Source: Thermoplasmata archaeon (GTDB lineage: Archaea > Thermoplasmatota > Thermoplasmata > Lutacidiplasmatales > UBA184). From it: a DNA stretch of 38,946 bases. Location of the stretch: assembly GCA_022750205.1 (NCBI GenBank), contig JAKIWD010000006.1, forward strand, positions 1-38,946, given 5' to 3'. Both the position numbers and the translations under genes were made by a program. Positions 1-10,242 of the stretch are shown in pieces. Numbering within the stretch: position 1 is the first letter of the stretch; each line of letters starts with the position of its first letter. The notes beneath the pieces are model-generated. The model was not told the origin of the DNA. It made no database searches and was given only the letters and a program-made list of their open reading frames with translations.

Positions 1-205
1 CCTCATGAAAATGGATTCCGTAGTAATCGCGGGTCAACATCCCGCGGTGAATGTGCCCCTGCTCTTTGCACACACCGCCCGTCAAGTCATCCGAGTTGGG
101 TCGGAGTGAGGGTGACTCATTTGGGTCGCTCGAACTTCGGTTCAGCAAGGGGGACTAAGTCGTAACAAGGTATCTGTAGGGGAACCTGCAGATGGATCAC
201 CTCCT
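1..205 (+). rRNA. 16S rRNA, 3' end (partial)
   Basis: The segment contains the highly conserved 3' part of archaeal 16S rRNA: the universal stretch around 'cacacaccgcccgtc' (about 69-83), helix 44, the conserved 'aagtcgtaacaaggta' (about 157-172) and the terminal anti-Shine-Dalgarno 'ggatcacctcct' ending near 205. The 5' part lies outside the window. No tRNA-Ala and no 23S gene follow; the next gene is ribB, so the rRNA genes look unlinked, as in Thermoplasma. The exact 3' end is placed by homology and could differ by one or two bases. Confidence 0.97.
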
Positions 206-206
206 A

Positions 207-1968
<1,762 letters not shown>

Positions 1969-2002
1969 CCTCGCAAACTATCACACTCCCAGGAGATCAA
2001 CG

Positions 2003-2446
2003 ATGCCGAAGAGCGGAAAGGAAGGGCAGGGGTTGCGCGTGGCGCTGGTGGCGAGCGAGTTCAACTTTGACGTCACGATGATGATGCTCGAGCGCGCGAA
2101 GGAGGAGGTCGAGTTCCTCGGCGCGAAGCTCGGCCCGGTCGTCAAGACCCCCGGCGTCTACGATATGCCGCTGGCGGTCAAACTCCTGCTGCAGCGGAGC
2201 GACGTCGACGCGGTGGTCACCCTGGGTGCGGTCATTGAGGGGGAGACGAACCACGACGAGGTCGTCATGAACCAGGCCGCGCGCAAGCTCCTGGATCTTT
2301 CCGTGGAGTTCGCCAAACCTCTCGGCCTCGGCATCTCGGGCCCCGGCGAGACGCGGTTGCAGGCTCAGGATCGCATCGAGAACGCCGCGGCGGCCGTCCG
2401 CGCCGTGGTCAAGATGGCCCAGCGAGCCCGGGAGATATCCCGGTAA
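2003..2446 (+). CDS. ribH: 6,7-dimethyl-8-ribityllumazine synthase
   Basis: Condenses the RibB product with 5-amino-6-ribitylamino-uracil to give the lumazine substrate of RibC. The 147-residue protein shows the family landmarks: ASEFNFDVT near the N-terminus (substrate loop), PGVYDMPLAVK (about 50-60), the VTLGAVIEGETNHDEVV segment (about 74-90, phosphate and catalytic region) and a C-terminal helix. The usual catalytic His position is occupied by the NHDEV motif. The ATG at 2003 is preceded by AGGAG at 1991-1995 with a 7-base spacer, a clear Shine-Dalgarno for this downstream gene. It is last in the rib operon. No GTP cyclohydrolase gene is present nearby, so the first pathway steps must be encoded elsewhere. 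Confidence 0.94.
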   Translation: MPKSGKEGQGLRVALVASEFNFDVTMMMLERAKEEVEFLGAKLGPVVKTPGVYDMPLAVKLLLQRSDVDAVVTLGAVIEGETNHDEVVMNQAARKLLDLSVEFAKPLGLGISGPGETRLQAQDRIENAAAAVRAVVKMAQRAREISR

Positions 2447-2579
2447 GGGAGCCACTCCAGTTCCGGCCCCCCGGGTCGGGGCGGGAACGTCGTCGGTCGA
2501 GCGCGCCCGACGCGTCCTGGCCGGCACATCGCACGGGCTTCCGCGAACGTTATGGCGGACCCGGATTACTCGCGCGACG

Positions 2580-5138
2580 ATGAACCCGAGGCGACAGCCC
2601 TCGGCCGCACAGGGTCTCCGAGCACGGCTGCGTCGGGCGCTGACTCTGCTCAGCGCGCTGGCGCTGATCGTGCTCCTGACCCTCCCGTACTCTCCGGCGA
2701 ATGGGGCGACCGGCTTTGGCGCGCGCCCGGCGCCGGTTCGGGGTGAGAGTCCGGGAGCGGCCGCGCTTTCCTTGGAGCGGGCGTCGAGGTTGGCCCTCCC
2801 CTGTACCTCCTCCCTGTCGTGCGAGCGGGGGCGCGGCCCCCTGAGCTACCCCGGCGCCAGCTCGTGGTGGGCCAACCTCAGTGGCACGCTCAACGCTTCT
2901 CCGGGGTGTCGCAGCAGTTTCGGGATGACTTGGGACGACGCCCTGAACGAGAGCGTGCTGTTCGGCGGGCTGGGCTCGTGTTCCGCATCCAGCTCGTACG
3001 CGCTCGGCGACACGTGGACCTTCGGCGCCGGTAGCTGGACCAATCGGACGGGCGGGACCACCCCCGCCGCCCGATTCTTCGGTACGATGGGCTACGATGC
3101 GTTGGACCGGGACGTGGTGCTTGTCGACGGGACGAACCTTACGGACACCCCCTTCAACGAGACGTGGACCTTCGGCTCGAGCGGATGGGCGCTGGCGCAC
3201 CTCGCGCTCCTACCGGAAGCCCGACTGCAAGCGGGAATGGCCTACGACTCGACCGACGGATACCTCGTACTGTTCGGAGGGAGCACGATCCCCGGCGGCG
3301 GTACTTTCTACCCGAACACTTGGCTCTACGCGCATGGGAATTGGACCGAGGCGACCGGGGGGGTTCAACCGTCGCCCCGACGCGACCCGATACTCATCGA
3401 CGACCCTGCCCGGAACGGGCTCATCCTATTCGGCGGTGTTTCGTCTTCGGGGGTCCCCCTCAATGACACGTGGCTATTCAAGGCGGGGACCTGGAGCCTG
3501 CTCTCCGCCGCCGCTGGGCCATCCCCTCGCTGGGACGGCTCCGGGGCGTACGACCAGAGCATCGGAGCGCCCCTGTTGTTCGGTGGCTGCCTCGCGCTGG
3601 GTTGCAACCCGGCCGCCGACGATGTTTGGAGCTTTACTACCCAGGGTTGGACCAATCTCACTGCAAGTGCCGGCAGCGGTCCGTCGGGCCGCGGCTCGGC
3701 GGGCTTCGCGTACGAGACCGGGACCGGTGGAGAACTGATGTTCGGAGGCGCCGGGGCCCAAGGCCGGGTGGGGGATACATGGAGGTTCCTCATCGCCCTC
3801 AGCGGCGCGGCGTCGATGGGGACCGGGCCGATCGATCTCGGGATGTCGCTCGCCGGGAACGTCAGCGTGAGTGGGGCCGCAACCCCCGTTGACGTGGAGA
3901 TCACTGGCGTCCCCGGTTGCGGGCCCGTCGGAGTGGGAAGTTTCGCGTGTACCCCGAATGCGACCGGGGAGTTCCCCGCCTCCCTGCTCGTGCACGACGG
4001 GGCGGGAAGACAGCTCAACCTCTCCCTGGGCACGGTCGTGGTCAACGCCCGCCCCAACGCGTCAGCGACCGCAACGCCGTCGTCGGGTACGGTTCCTTTC
4101 TCGGTCCGACTTACGGGCCGGAGCCTTGGCGGCACGAACCTGGGCAACGATCAGTGGCACATCTCCGGAGTGGCGGAGATCTTGCTCGGCCCGAACGTCA
4201 CGTACAACCTCACCACCGCTGGCAACTACACCTTTGCCTTCTCGGTCTCCGATCAGTTCTCGGAGACCGCTAGCGCCAGCGTGACGGTCAACGCTTTTGC
4301 GCCGTTCCTGGCGGCCGTCGACTGGTCTCTGATCAGCGAGGCATGCGTGGGTTCCTCCCCCACGTCGACGTATTCGCTCACTGGCTCGACCAGTGGCGGG
4401 CTCGGGCCGTACACGGTATCCTGGTCCGTGGGCGGTTCCTCGCTCCACGTCGTGTGGAACACGACGGCCGGCACCTCCCCCACCGTGACGATGAACGCCT
4501 CGGACTCCCGGGGGACCCACACCTCGGCGAGCGCGACGTTGACGTCCCCGCCCCTGACGTGCGGCACCACTCCCATTCCTCCACCGGCCGGGCGAAACGC
4601 AACGGCCTCGGGGCCTCAATGGGAAACGTTTGCCCTGGTCGGGACGGTGGCCGCGGCGGTCGCACTCCTAGTGGGACTCGTGCTGTGGCGCCGCCGGCCC
4701 CCGCCGACCACGGACGCACCCCCGGCGCCCTCCCCCGTCACGCCGGCCGACCGCTCCCCGCCACCATCGAATGCCTCGCCCGCGTCCGCGATGCCCGCCG
4801 TCGAGGGAGCCGCGGGAGCGGATCCTGCTGCTCGCAACGGCCCGGAGGCCTCGCTCTCCCAGCAAATCCTCACGCACCTGTATCGCCAGGGAAGGCTCGG
4901 CCCGGGGGAGGTCGCCCCGGTGTCCTTCACGCAGGAGGGGATCGGCAGGGCCCTTGGTCGAGATCAGAGCGCGTTCGCCAAGACATTGGTCCGCCTGGAG
5001 GCATCCGGACTGCTGGTCACCGAGGTCCAACACGTGACGGGTGGCACCCGCCGTCGGAAAGTGTACCGTCTCACCGATCGCGGCGAAACCCTCGCCCGAT
5101 CGCTGCGGACCCCCTCCCCCAGCAGAACGTCCGGCTAG
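2580..5138 (+). CDS. Kelch/PKD membrane receptor with cytoplasmic winged helix
   Basis: An 852-residue single-span protein. In order: a basic N-terminus and signal peptide (residues 1-43); a six-bladed Kelch-type propeller (about 105-405) with recurring FGG, NDTW and NGTW-like motifs; a cysteine-containing beta domain; PKD/Ig-like domains (about 490-690); one membrane span (682-702, followed by WRRR); a Pro/Ala-rich linker; and a winged-helix DNA-binding domain (about 758-840). The winged helix has a recognition-helix region FTQEGIGRALGRDQSAFAKT and a wing ending in RRRKVYRLTDRG. Sequons outside and basic residues after the span predict outside-in topology. The likely role is a one-component surface sensor or adhesin acting on transcription; the ligand is unknown. 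The neighbour at 5251 shares the propeller and may be its target or partner. The start at 2580 gives the best signal peptide; no strong box A is seen. Confidence 0.8.
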   Translation: MNPRRQPSAAQGLRARLRRALTLLSALALIVLLTLPYSPANGATGFGARPAPVRGESPGAAALSLERASRLALPCTSSLSCERGRGPLSYPGASSWWANLSGTLNASPGCRSSFGMTWDDALNESVLFGGLGSCSASSSYALGDTWTFGAGSWTNRTGGTTPAARFFGTMGYDALDRDVVLVDGTNLTDTPFNETWTFGSSGWALAHLALLPEARLQAGMAYDSTDGYLVLFGGSTIPGGGTFYPNTWLYAHGNWTEATGGVQPSPRRDPILIDDPARNGLILFGGVSSSGVPLNDTWLFKAGTWSLLSAAAGPSPRWDGSGAYDQSIGAPLLFGGCLALGCNPAADDVWSFTTQGWTNLTASAGSGPSGRGSAGFAYETGTGGELMFGGAGAQGRVGDTWRFLIALSGAASMGTGPIDLGMSLAGNVSVSGAATPVDVEITGVPGCGPVGVGSFACTPNATGEFPASLLVHDGAGRQLNLSLGTVVVNARPNASATATPSSGTVPFSVRLTGRSLGGTNLGNDQWHISGVAEILLGPNVTYNLTTAGNYTFAFSVSDQFSETASASVTVNAFAPFLAAVDWSLISEACVGSSPTSTYSLTGSTSGGLGPYTVSWSVGGSSLHVVWNTTAGTSPTVTMNASDSRGTHTSASATLTSPPLTCGTTPIPPPAGRNATASGPQWETFALVGTVAAAVALLVGLVLWRRRPPPTTDAPPAPSPVTPADRSPPPSNASPASAMPAVEGAAGADPAARNGPEASLSQQILTHLYRQGRLGPGEVAPVSFTQEGIGRALGRDQSAFAKTLVRLEASGLLVTEVQHVTGGTRRRKVYRLTDRGETLARSLRTPSPSRTSG

Positions 5139-5217
5139 CGGCCTCACCGTCCACCGGACCTTACGAAAGTGCCGTACGGCGTCGAGATGCCGTCTTGCGG
5201 CCATACATGCGCTGGCG

Positions 5218-5225
5218 GTTTATCT
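5218..5225 (+). promoter_or_regulatory. Box A before the 12-blade Kelch gene
   Basis: The element gtttatct is centred about 29 bp before the ATG at 5251, predicting a leaderless or nearly leaderless transcript. A perfect 10-bp palindrome (gccgtacggc, 5171-5180) lies about 40 bp upstream and is a possible operator, perhaps for the winged-helix protein encoded just before. The operator idea is speculative. Confidence 0.5.
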
Positions 5226-5250
5226 CCTCCGGGCACGCAATGGACCCTTG

Positions 5251-8034
5251 ATGCAGTCCGCGCGCCGCCTGCCCGGGTCTTCCCCGAACCTACCCCGCAC
5301 CCGCGGTCCGAGTTGCGCCGATGCGCTCGCTTCCGTCTCTCGGTGGGCCTCCGCGGTGCGTCGGTCTCGCGCAAGCTCGATCGTCGCGCTCTCCGGGCTT
5401 GCCGCCCTGCTCATCCTACCCGGTGGGGGGGTTCTGGCCGGGGGGGCCGGAGGGACCTCCGCCCCCGCCGGACTTCCGGGCCACGCCGTCAGTGTCATCG
5501 GGACGGATGTCAGCGGTGCACTGACCGCCGCGGCGCGGTCCCTGTCCGCGGGCCAGGGTCCGGCGGCGGGACACGCGATCAGGTGTGCCTTCGCAGCAGG
5601 GGCTGCGGCTTGTGGTCCGTCATTGGTCCCGTCGTCCGTAAGCGGTCCCGGCTGGAGCAACATCACCGCCTCGCTCGCGGCGTCTCCGGCGTGCCGGAGC
5701 AGCATTGGGATGACCTACGATGCGGCCGATGGCTACGTCCTCCTGCTCGACGGGCTCTCGGGCTGCCCGGCCGGTGTCTCCGGCGCGCACAACGACACCT
5801 GGGAGTACGCCAATGGCACCTGGTCGAACGTCACGGCCGGGCTCGCCACCTCCCCCTCGCCCCGGTTCATGGAGGGGCTCACCTACGACGCGGCGGACCA
5901 TTACGTGCTGATGTTCGGCGGGGAATCCCTCAACGGAAGCGGTCTCAACGATACCTGGACCTGGTCGAACGGGACCTGGACCCAGCTGACCCTGACCGTC
6001 GCTCCGTCGGCCCGGTTCCAGGCGGGGATCACGTACGACGCCGCCGACGGATATGTCCTGCTCTTCGGGGGGGCCCCGTTTTCGGGCGCGTCCTCGTACT
6101 ACGGTGACACCTGGTCGTACAAGGCCGGGGCGTGGAGCTCGATATCCCCGCCGTCGGGGATCGCCCCGTCGGCGCGCCGGGACATGGGTATGGCGTACGA
6201 TCCCGCGAACGGGCGCGTCGTGCTGTTCGGGGGCGTGGATGCGAGCTTCACCGGACTCTCCGACACGTGGACCTACCTCAATGGGACTTGGACCGCCGCG
6301 ACGCTGACGACCGCGCCTCCCGCGCGGTGGGACCCGGGTCTGACGTACGATCCGGGCGTGAACGGCCTCCTCCTGTTCGGTGGGTGCACCTCCCAAGGGT
6401 GTTACACCATGCTCCGCGATACCTGGGTGTTCGCGAACGGTACCTGGTCGGACCTCACCGCTGGGTTGTCGGCCGCTCCCTCGGCCCGCGGGGCGGAAGG
6501 GATGACGTACGACGCGGCCGACGGATACGTTGTCCTCTTCGCAGGGGCGCAGTACAACGGTCGATTGGCCGATACCTGGGTCTTCTCCGGGAGTGTCAAC
6601 GGGAGCAGTTCGGGTAACGGGATCGGCGGCGGGAACGGCGGATCGGGCGGCCGCGTGACGATCACCAATGCAACGGGGTGGACCAACGTCACCGCCGGTC
6701 TGGCGACCTCCCCGGCGTGCCGCAGCAGCATGGGGATGACCGACGATCTCGCGGACGGCTACGTCCTGCTCTTCGACGGCCTGTCGGGTTGCGCGCCGAT
6801 GGTGTCGGGTGCGCACAATGACACCTGGGAGTTCGCGAACGGGACGTGGTCGAATGTCACGGCGGGCCTCACGACCTCGCCCTCGCCCCGATTCATGGAA
6901 GCCCTCACCTACGACGCCGCCGACCGCTACGTCCTGATGTTCGGTGGGGAGGCGATCAACGGGAGCGGCCTCAATGACACGTGGAGCTGGTCGAACGGGA
7001 GCTGGACCCAGCAGAGCCCGACCACCTCCCCGGCGGCGCGCTTCCAAGCCGGGATGGCCTACGACGCCCTCGACGGCTACGTAGTGCTGTTCGGCGGAGC
7101 TCCATATTCGGGGGCCACCACCTACTTCGGCGACACCTGGTCGTACAAGGCGGGAGCGTGGACGACGATCTCCCCGACCGGCGGCACGGCGCCATCGGCG
7201 CGCCGGGATATGGGCATGGCGTACGATACTGCGATCGGGAGCATCGTCCTCTTCGGAGGTGTCGACGCCAGCTTCAACGGCCTCTCCGACACGTGGACGT
7301 ACGTCAATGGTACGTGGGCCACCTTGTCGCCGACCGTATCTCCGGCCGCCCGCTGGGACCCGGGACTTACGTATGATCCGGGCCTGAACGGCCTGCTGAT
7401 GTTCGGCGGATGCACCTCTCAGGGCTGCTACAGCGTGCTCAACGACACGTGGGCGTTCACGAATGGCTCCTGGACCGATCTGTCCAGCGGGCTCGCCACG
7501 GCACCCTCGGCCCGTGGTGCCGAGGGGATGACGTTCGACGGGTCGGACGGCTACGTTCTGCTGTTTGCTGGCGCTCAGTTCGGCGGTCGTCTCAGCGACA
7601 CCTGGATCTTCAACGGGACGATCGCTTCCACCGGGAACGGTTCGAGCGGCGGTTCCGGCTCCGGCGGCAGCAGTGGTTCGGGAGGGAACGAGAGCGGCAA
7701 TTCCTCCGGTAGTGGGGCTGGTTCCGGCAGCAACCAGGGCGGGAATTCTTCCGGGTACGGCGTCGGAACCGGAGGAGCGAGCGGCTGCGACAACGGGACG
7801 GGCAACTGTTCGGGGGCTGCTTCCACCGGGGGACCCCAAGACCAGGGGGGCACGCCCCTCGGCGGTTCGGGGAGCCCCGGCGCACAGTCCAGCTTCGGGG
7901 GCCTGTTTACGTCGTCCCGCATGGGCTCACCATGGTCCTTGCTCGTGCTGATCTTCTTCCTCGTTACGGGGGCCCTCGGTGTCGCGGTGGCATCAGGCCG
8001 TCGGGTCCGACGCCGACGAACCGGTGAGCGCTGA
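5251..8034 (+). CDS. Twelve-bladed Kelch-like surface protein, C-terminally anchored
   Basis: A 927-residue secreted and membrane-anchored protein of unknown ligand. It has a long basic N-terminus and a hydrophobic signal segment (about 45-70), two consecutive six-blade Kelch propellers (about 130-450 and 472-790), and a Gly/Ser/Asn-rich linker. One C-terminal membrane span (about 890-915) ends in a short Arg-rich tail. Each blade has a GMTYD or GLTYD start, an LFGG turn and a D-T-W...NGTW end; many NxS/T sequons suggest N-glycosylation. The first propeller opening (W-N-x3-L-x-ASP-x-CRSS) matches that of the neighbouring Kelch/winged-helix protein, so the two ectodomains are paralogous. This protein lacks the winged helix. 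The open frame extends upstream to 5041, but ATG 5251 is chosen because it follows a box A and gives a signal peptide. Confidence 0.82.
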   Translation: MQSARRLPGSSPNLPRTRGPSCADALASVSRWASAVRRSRASSIVALSGLAALLILPGGGVLAGGAGGTSAPAGLPGHAVSVIGTDVSGALTAAARSLSAGQGPAAGHAIRCAFAAGAAACGPSLVPSSVSGPGWSNITASLAASPACRSSIGMTYDAADGYVLLLDGLSGCPAGVSGAHNDTWEYANGTWSNVTAGLATSPSPRFMEGLTYDAADHYVLMFGGESLNGSGLNDTWTWSNGTWTQLTLTVAPSARFQAGITYDAADGYVLLFGGAPFSGASSYYGDTWSYKAGAWSSISPPSGIAPSARRDMGMAYDPANGRVVLFGGVDASFTGLSDTWTYLNGTWTAATLTTAPPARWDPGLTYDPGVNGLLLFGGCTSQGCYTMLRDTWVFANGTWSDLTAGLSAAPSARGAEGMTYDAADGYVVLFAGAQYNGRLADTWVFSGSVNGSSSGNGIGGGNGGSGGRVTITNATGWTNVTAGLATSPACRSSMGMTDDLADGYVLLFDGLSGCAPMVSGAHNDTWEFANGTWSNVTAGLTTSPSPRFMEALTYDAADRYVLMFGGEAINGSGLNDTWSWSNGSWTQQSPTTSPAARFQAGMAYDALDGYVVLFGGAPYSGATTYFGDTWSYKAGAWTTISPTGGTAPSARRDMGMAYDTAIGSIVLFGGVDASFNGLSDTWTYVNGTWATLSPTVSPAARWDPGLTYDPGLNGLLMFGGCTSQGCYSVLNDTWAFTNGSWTDLSSGLATAPSARGAEGMTFDGSDGYVLLFAGAQFGGRLSDTWIFNGTIASTGNGSSGGSGSGGSSGSGGNESGNSSGSGAGSGSNQGGNSSGYGVGTGGASGCDNGTGNCSGAASTGGPQDQGGTPLGGSGSPGAQSSFGGLFTSSRMGSPWSLLVLIFFLVTGALGVAVASGRRVRRRRTGER
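5641..7620 (+). repeat. Tandem duplication of a six-blade propeller
   Basis: Two in-frame copies of about 1 kb encode nearly identical six-blade units. Matching points (for example the tgc codon of the CRSS motif at 5692 and 6718) are 1026 bp apart, exactly 342 codons. Similarity is strong in protein and clear but diverged in DNA, so the duplication is not very recent. Confidence 0.85.
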
Positions 8035-8228
8035 GCCGTAGCGGCCGCCCGACGCCCGAGGTGGGCTGCCTCGCAGTCTGCGCGAATCTAATGCGGGGCC
8101 GCGGCGTGCGAATCGTTTATCTGTCCATCCTCGTACTCGGGGCGAATTCGGGTAGCGGCGGTCCCTGACCGAGCGCGGCAAATCGCTTTATTCGAGAGCA
8201 TCGACGAACCGACGGGGGCGTACCAACG
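8035..8228. promoter_or_regulatory. Intergenic spacer with two box A-like elements
   Basis: No gene is seen here. Two AT-rich elements stand out: gtttatct at about 8115-8122 and gctttattc at 8185-8193. The second is about 40 bp before the ATG at 8229 and probably drives the methyltransferase gene with a leader of roughly 10-15 bases. Confidence 0.5.
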
Positions 8229-9041
8229 ATGTCCGGTCTTGGAGTCGCCCGTCGCCTTTCACCTGCCCCGATGTACCAGTTGCGACACCATCCCGGAGAG
8301 TTCGCGCGGGAGATGTGGGGCGCCTACCGTTCCCCCGCTGCCCTCGGGCGATTCTTCCAGCGGACCGGTTCCGAGGTCACACAGTGCTGGCGCGACCTTT
8401 TGGAGAAGGACCGGTTCTACGAGCGGATCCAACAGAAGGAGGCGGAGCTGCAACGGAGCGGCGCCCTGGGATCGAGCCCGGGAGGACGCGCCGATTCCTA
8501 TAGCGAGATCCTCTACCTGATCCTCCGCCTTGCGCGGCCGACGGTCGTGGTTGAAACCGGCGTCGCGATGGGATATTCGAGCGCGTACCTGCTGCAGGCA
8601 CTTCACGACAACGCGGATGGGACCCTCTATTCGATTGACCTTCCTACGACCGACCCCGAAGGACGAATCGACGGGGACGGCGTGCGAGACCGGACACACG
8701 TTCGCGCCCCCCAGGAGACCGGTGCGGTCGTCCCCGACGACCTGCGCGACCGATGGAAGCTCAGCCTCGGTCCCTCCAACCCGCTGCTACCGGAGCTGCT
8801 GGAGAAGCTCGGGAGCGTTGACGTCTTCTTTCATGATTCGGACCACTCGTACCAGAACATGATCTGGGAGTACCGCGTCGCCTGGCCGAAGATCCGGCCG
8901 GGCGGCTACCTCCTGACCGACGACATCACCCGCAATCAGGCGTTCGAAGAGTTCGTCGCGTCCGTGGGGGGCCGTCCGTACCGCTGGTTCGGTCGGAACG
9001 GTCGCCGCGGGGCCCTGCTCCGACCGCCGACGGCCGGCTAG
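8229..9041 (+). CDS. Class I SAM-dependent methyltransferase
   Basis: The 270-residue protein has a Rossmann-type SAM-binding core: VVVETGVAMGYSSAYLL (about 100-116, motif I), an acidic turn ending YSIDLPT (about 128-136, motif II) and VDVFFHDSDHSYQNM (about 197-211). The last is the pattern of the O-methyltransferase / 'class I methyltransferase 24' group that modifies sugars or small molecules. An N-terminal helical region (1-90) precedes the core. Substrate is unknown; glycan or lipid modification of the cell surface would fit the neighbouring glycosylated surface proteins, but this is only context. Its end overlaps the convergent minus-strand gene by 4 bp. An internal ATG at 8271 is an alternative start. 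Confidence 0.8.
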   Translation: MSGLGVARRLSPAPMYQLRHHPGEFAREMWGAYRSPAALGRFFQRTGSEVTQCWRDLLEKDRFYERIQQKEAELQRSGALGSSPGGRADSYSEILYLILRLARPTVVVETGVAMGYSSAYLLQALHDNADGTLYSIDLPTTDPEGRIDGDGVRDRTHVRAPQETGAVVPDDLRDRWKLSLGPSNPLLPELLEKLGSVDVFFHDSDHSYQNMIWEYRVAWPKIRPGGYLLTDDITRNQAFEEFVASVGGRPYRWFGRNGRRGALLRPPTAG

Positions 9042-9394
9042 AGCCCGAGCCGACGTCGGGCGAAATCGAACGCGGTCTGGCCCTTCGGTGTGTGGGCCTT
9101 CACATCCACCGGTCCGGGAGGTAGGCCGCCCGCGCGGCGGTGCGTCAGTGCCGCCGCCAACTTGGCGTGGCCGATACGGACCGTGACGTCGGGTTGGGGT
9201 TGTGCCCCCGCGAGGACCGTTACCGCTCCGTGGGCATCGACGTTGAGCGTCGCGGCGCCCTCTTCCGTCTGGAACACCCAGCGTTGTGGCAGGTACGAAC
9301 GGATCACGGCGCCGAAGAAGCCCGTCAGCTGCGGCTTGATCTGGGCTTCGACACCCTGCCCGGCGTCCGTCAGCAAAGGCACAAGGCAACTCAT
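9038..9394 (-). CDS. Small SCP2-like domain protein
   Basis: A 118-residue protein without signal peptide or membrane span. The middle (WVFQTEEGAATLNVDAHG followed by VTVLAG and PDVTVRIGHAKLAAAL) resembles the SCP2 / sterol-carrier-type lipid-binding fold found in many small archaeal proteins. It may bind a lipid or hydrophobic ligand, but no partner is evident. The ATG at 9394 was chosen over an upstream frame extension because an AT-rich ggttaac element lies about 32 bp before it. Its 3' end overlaps the convergent methyltransferase gene by 4 bp. It diverges from the biotin ligase gene. Confidence 0.55.
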   Translation of the reverse strand: MSCLVPLLTDAGQGVEAQIKPQLTGFFGAVIRSYLPQRWVFQTEEGAATLNVDAHGAVTVLAGAQPQPDVTVRIGHAKLAAALTHRRAGGLPPGPVDVKAHTPKGQTAFDFARRRLGL

Positions 9395-9513
9395 CGCTCG
9401 ACCCCGAGCCGAGTCGGCCCCCGGGTTAACCTTTGGGGTGAGGAGGCTTAACGGGCGGACGCCGGGCAAGCTGTTATGGGGGCCGACACCTCAGCCGCGA
9501 GCGGGGTGCGCTC

Positions 9514-10242
9514 CTGACCCTCCGTCACTCTTTCTCGGCGGTCGACTCGACCCAGGAGATCGCCGTGCGATGGGCCCGGGACGGGGCCCCCGAGGGAACG
9601 CTGATCGTGGCCGAGACGCAGCGATCCGGTCGTGGACGGCTCGATCATCGGTGGACTTCTCCGCCCGGTGGACTCTATCTCTCGATCGTTCTTTCCGAGC
9701 CGGCGCGCTCCCTCTCACTGGCCCCGATGGCGTTCGGTCTCGCGATCTCCGAGACGGTCGGGGGGTACGGGGCCCCGACCTGCCTGAAGTGGCCCAATGA
9801 CGTGTTCACGGTCGAAACCTGCGCCCGGAAGCTCGCGGGCGTGCTCGTCGATCGGATCGCTTCGCCGTCGCTCGGTCATGCGCTGGTGGCCGGAGTTGGC
9901 GTCAACGTCGCAGCGCCGATCGAGTCGTTCGCGCCAGCTCTCCGATCGGACATCGCCCAGCTGAACGAGCTCGTGGATGTCCGCCGAACGCCCGCGCAGG
10001 TCGAAGCGGACCTCGTCCCGCGGATCCGGGCCGCCCACGAGGCGCTCCGGACCCGTGGCGGACAGTTGAACACCGTCGCCCGATGCCGAGCGAGGCTGTA
10101 CGGCCGGGGGCGGTCTGCGCGCCTCGACGGTCGCCCGGTCGGCACCATCCGGGAGCTCGACGAGGACGGTTCGCTGTGGGTCGAGCACGCGGGACACCGG
10201 GAGAATCTGCACGCGGGCGACCTCGTGGTGGAGACCCCGTGA
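9514..10242 (+). CDS. birA: Biotin--protein ligase (non-AUG start likely)
   Basis: Activates biotin with ATP and attaches it to the lysine of a biotin carrier. Catalytic-domain landmarks are the N-terminal VDSTQ, GRGRLDHRW (biotinyl-AMP loop), CLKWPNDV, KLAGVLVD and GVGVNV, followed by the small C-terminal beta domain. There is no N-terminal DNA-binding domain, so it is not the repressor type. The first conventional start in frame is GTG 9565, but that would remove the conserved STQ segment. The only plausible upstream start is CTG 9514, giving a normal N-terminus. An ATG at 9476 is in another frame and its TGA at 9515 overlaps this CTG. The stop overlaps the GTG of the next gene (GTGA). Its substrate is almost certainly the carrier protein encoded at 13309. 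Confidence 0.88.
   Translation: MTLRHSFSAVDSTQEIAVRWARDGAPEGTLIVAETQRSGRGRLDHRWTSPPGGLYLSIVLSEPARSLSLAPMAFGLAISETVGGYGAPTCLKWPNDVFTVETCARKLAGVLVDRIASPSLGHALVAGVGVNVAAPIESFAPALRSDIAQLNELVDVRRTPAQVEADLVPRIRAAHEALRTRGGQLNTVARCRARLYGRGRSARLDGRPVGTIRELDEDGSLWVEHAGHRENLHAGDLVVETP

Noticed and set aside
5171-5180. Palindrome gccgtacggc as a firm operator
   Set aside because: A 10-bp palindrome is expected fairly often in GC-rich DNA; it is mentioned only as a possible site because it lies between the winged-helix gene and its paralogue.
5041-5250. Upstream extension of the 12-blade Kelch protein
   Set aside because: It would overlap the winged-helix coding end of the previous gene and place 70 odd residues before the signal peptide; ATG 5251 fits the box A.
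5641-7620. Repeats considered as a mobile element or CRISPR array
   Set aside because: They are diverged in-frame Kelch blades of one protein. There are no terminal repeats, transposase gene or short regular spacers anywhere in the window.
5620-7839. 739-codon open frame on the minus strand over the Kelch gene
   Set aside because: It mirrors the repeat structure of the plus-strand Kelch gene, is extremely Arg/Gly/Pro-rich with no domain, and its codon pattern is that of an antisense shadow in GC-rich DNA.
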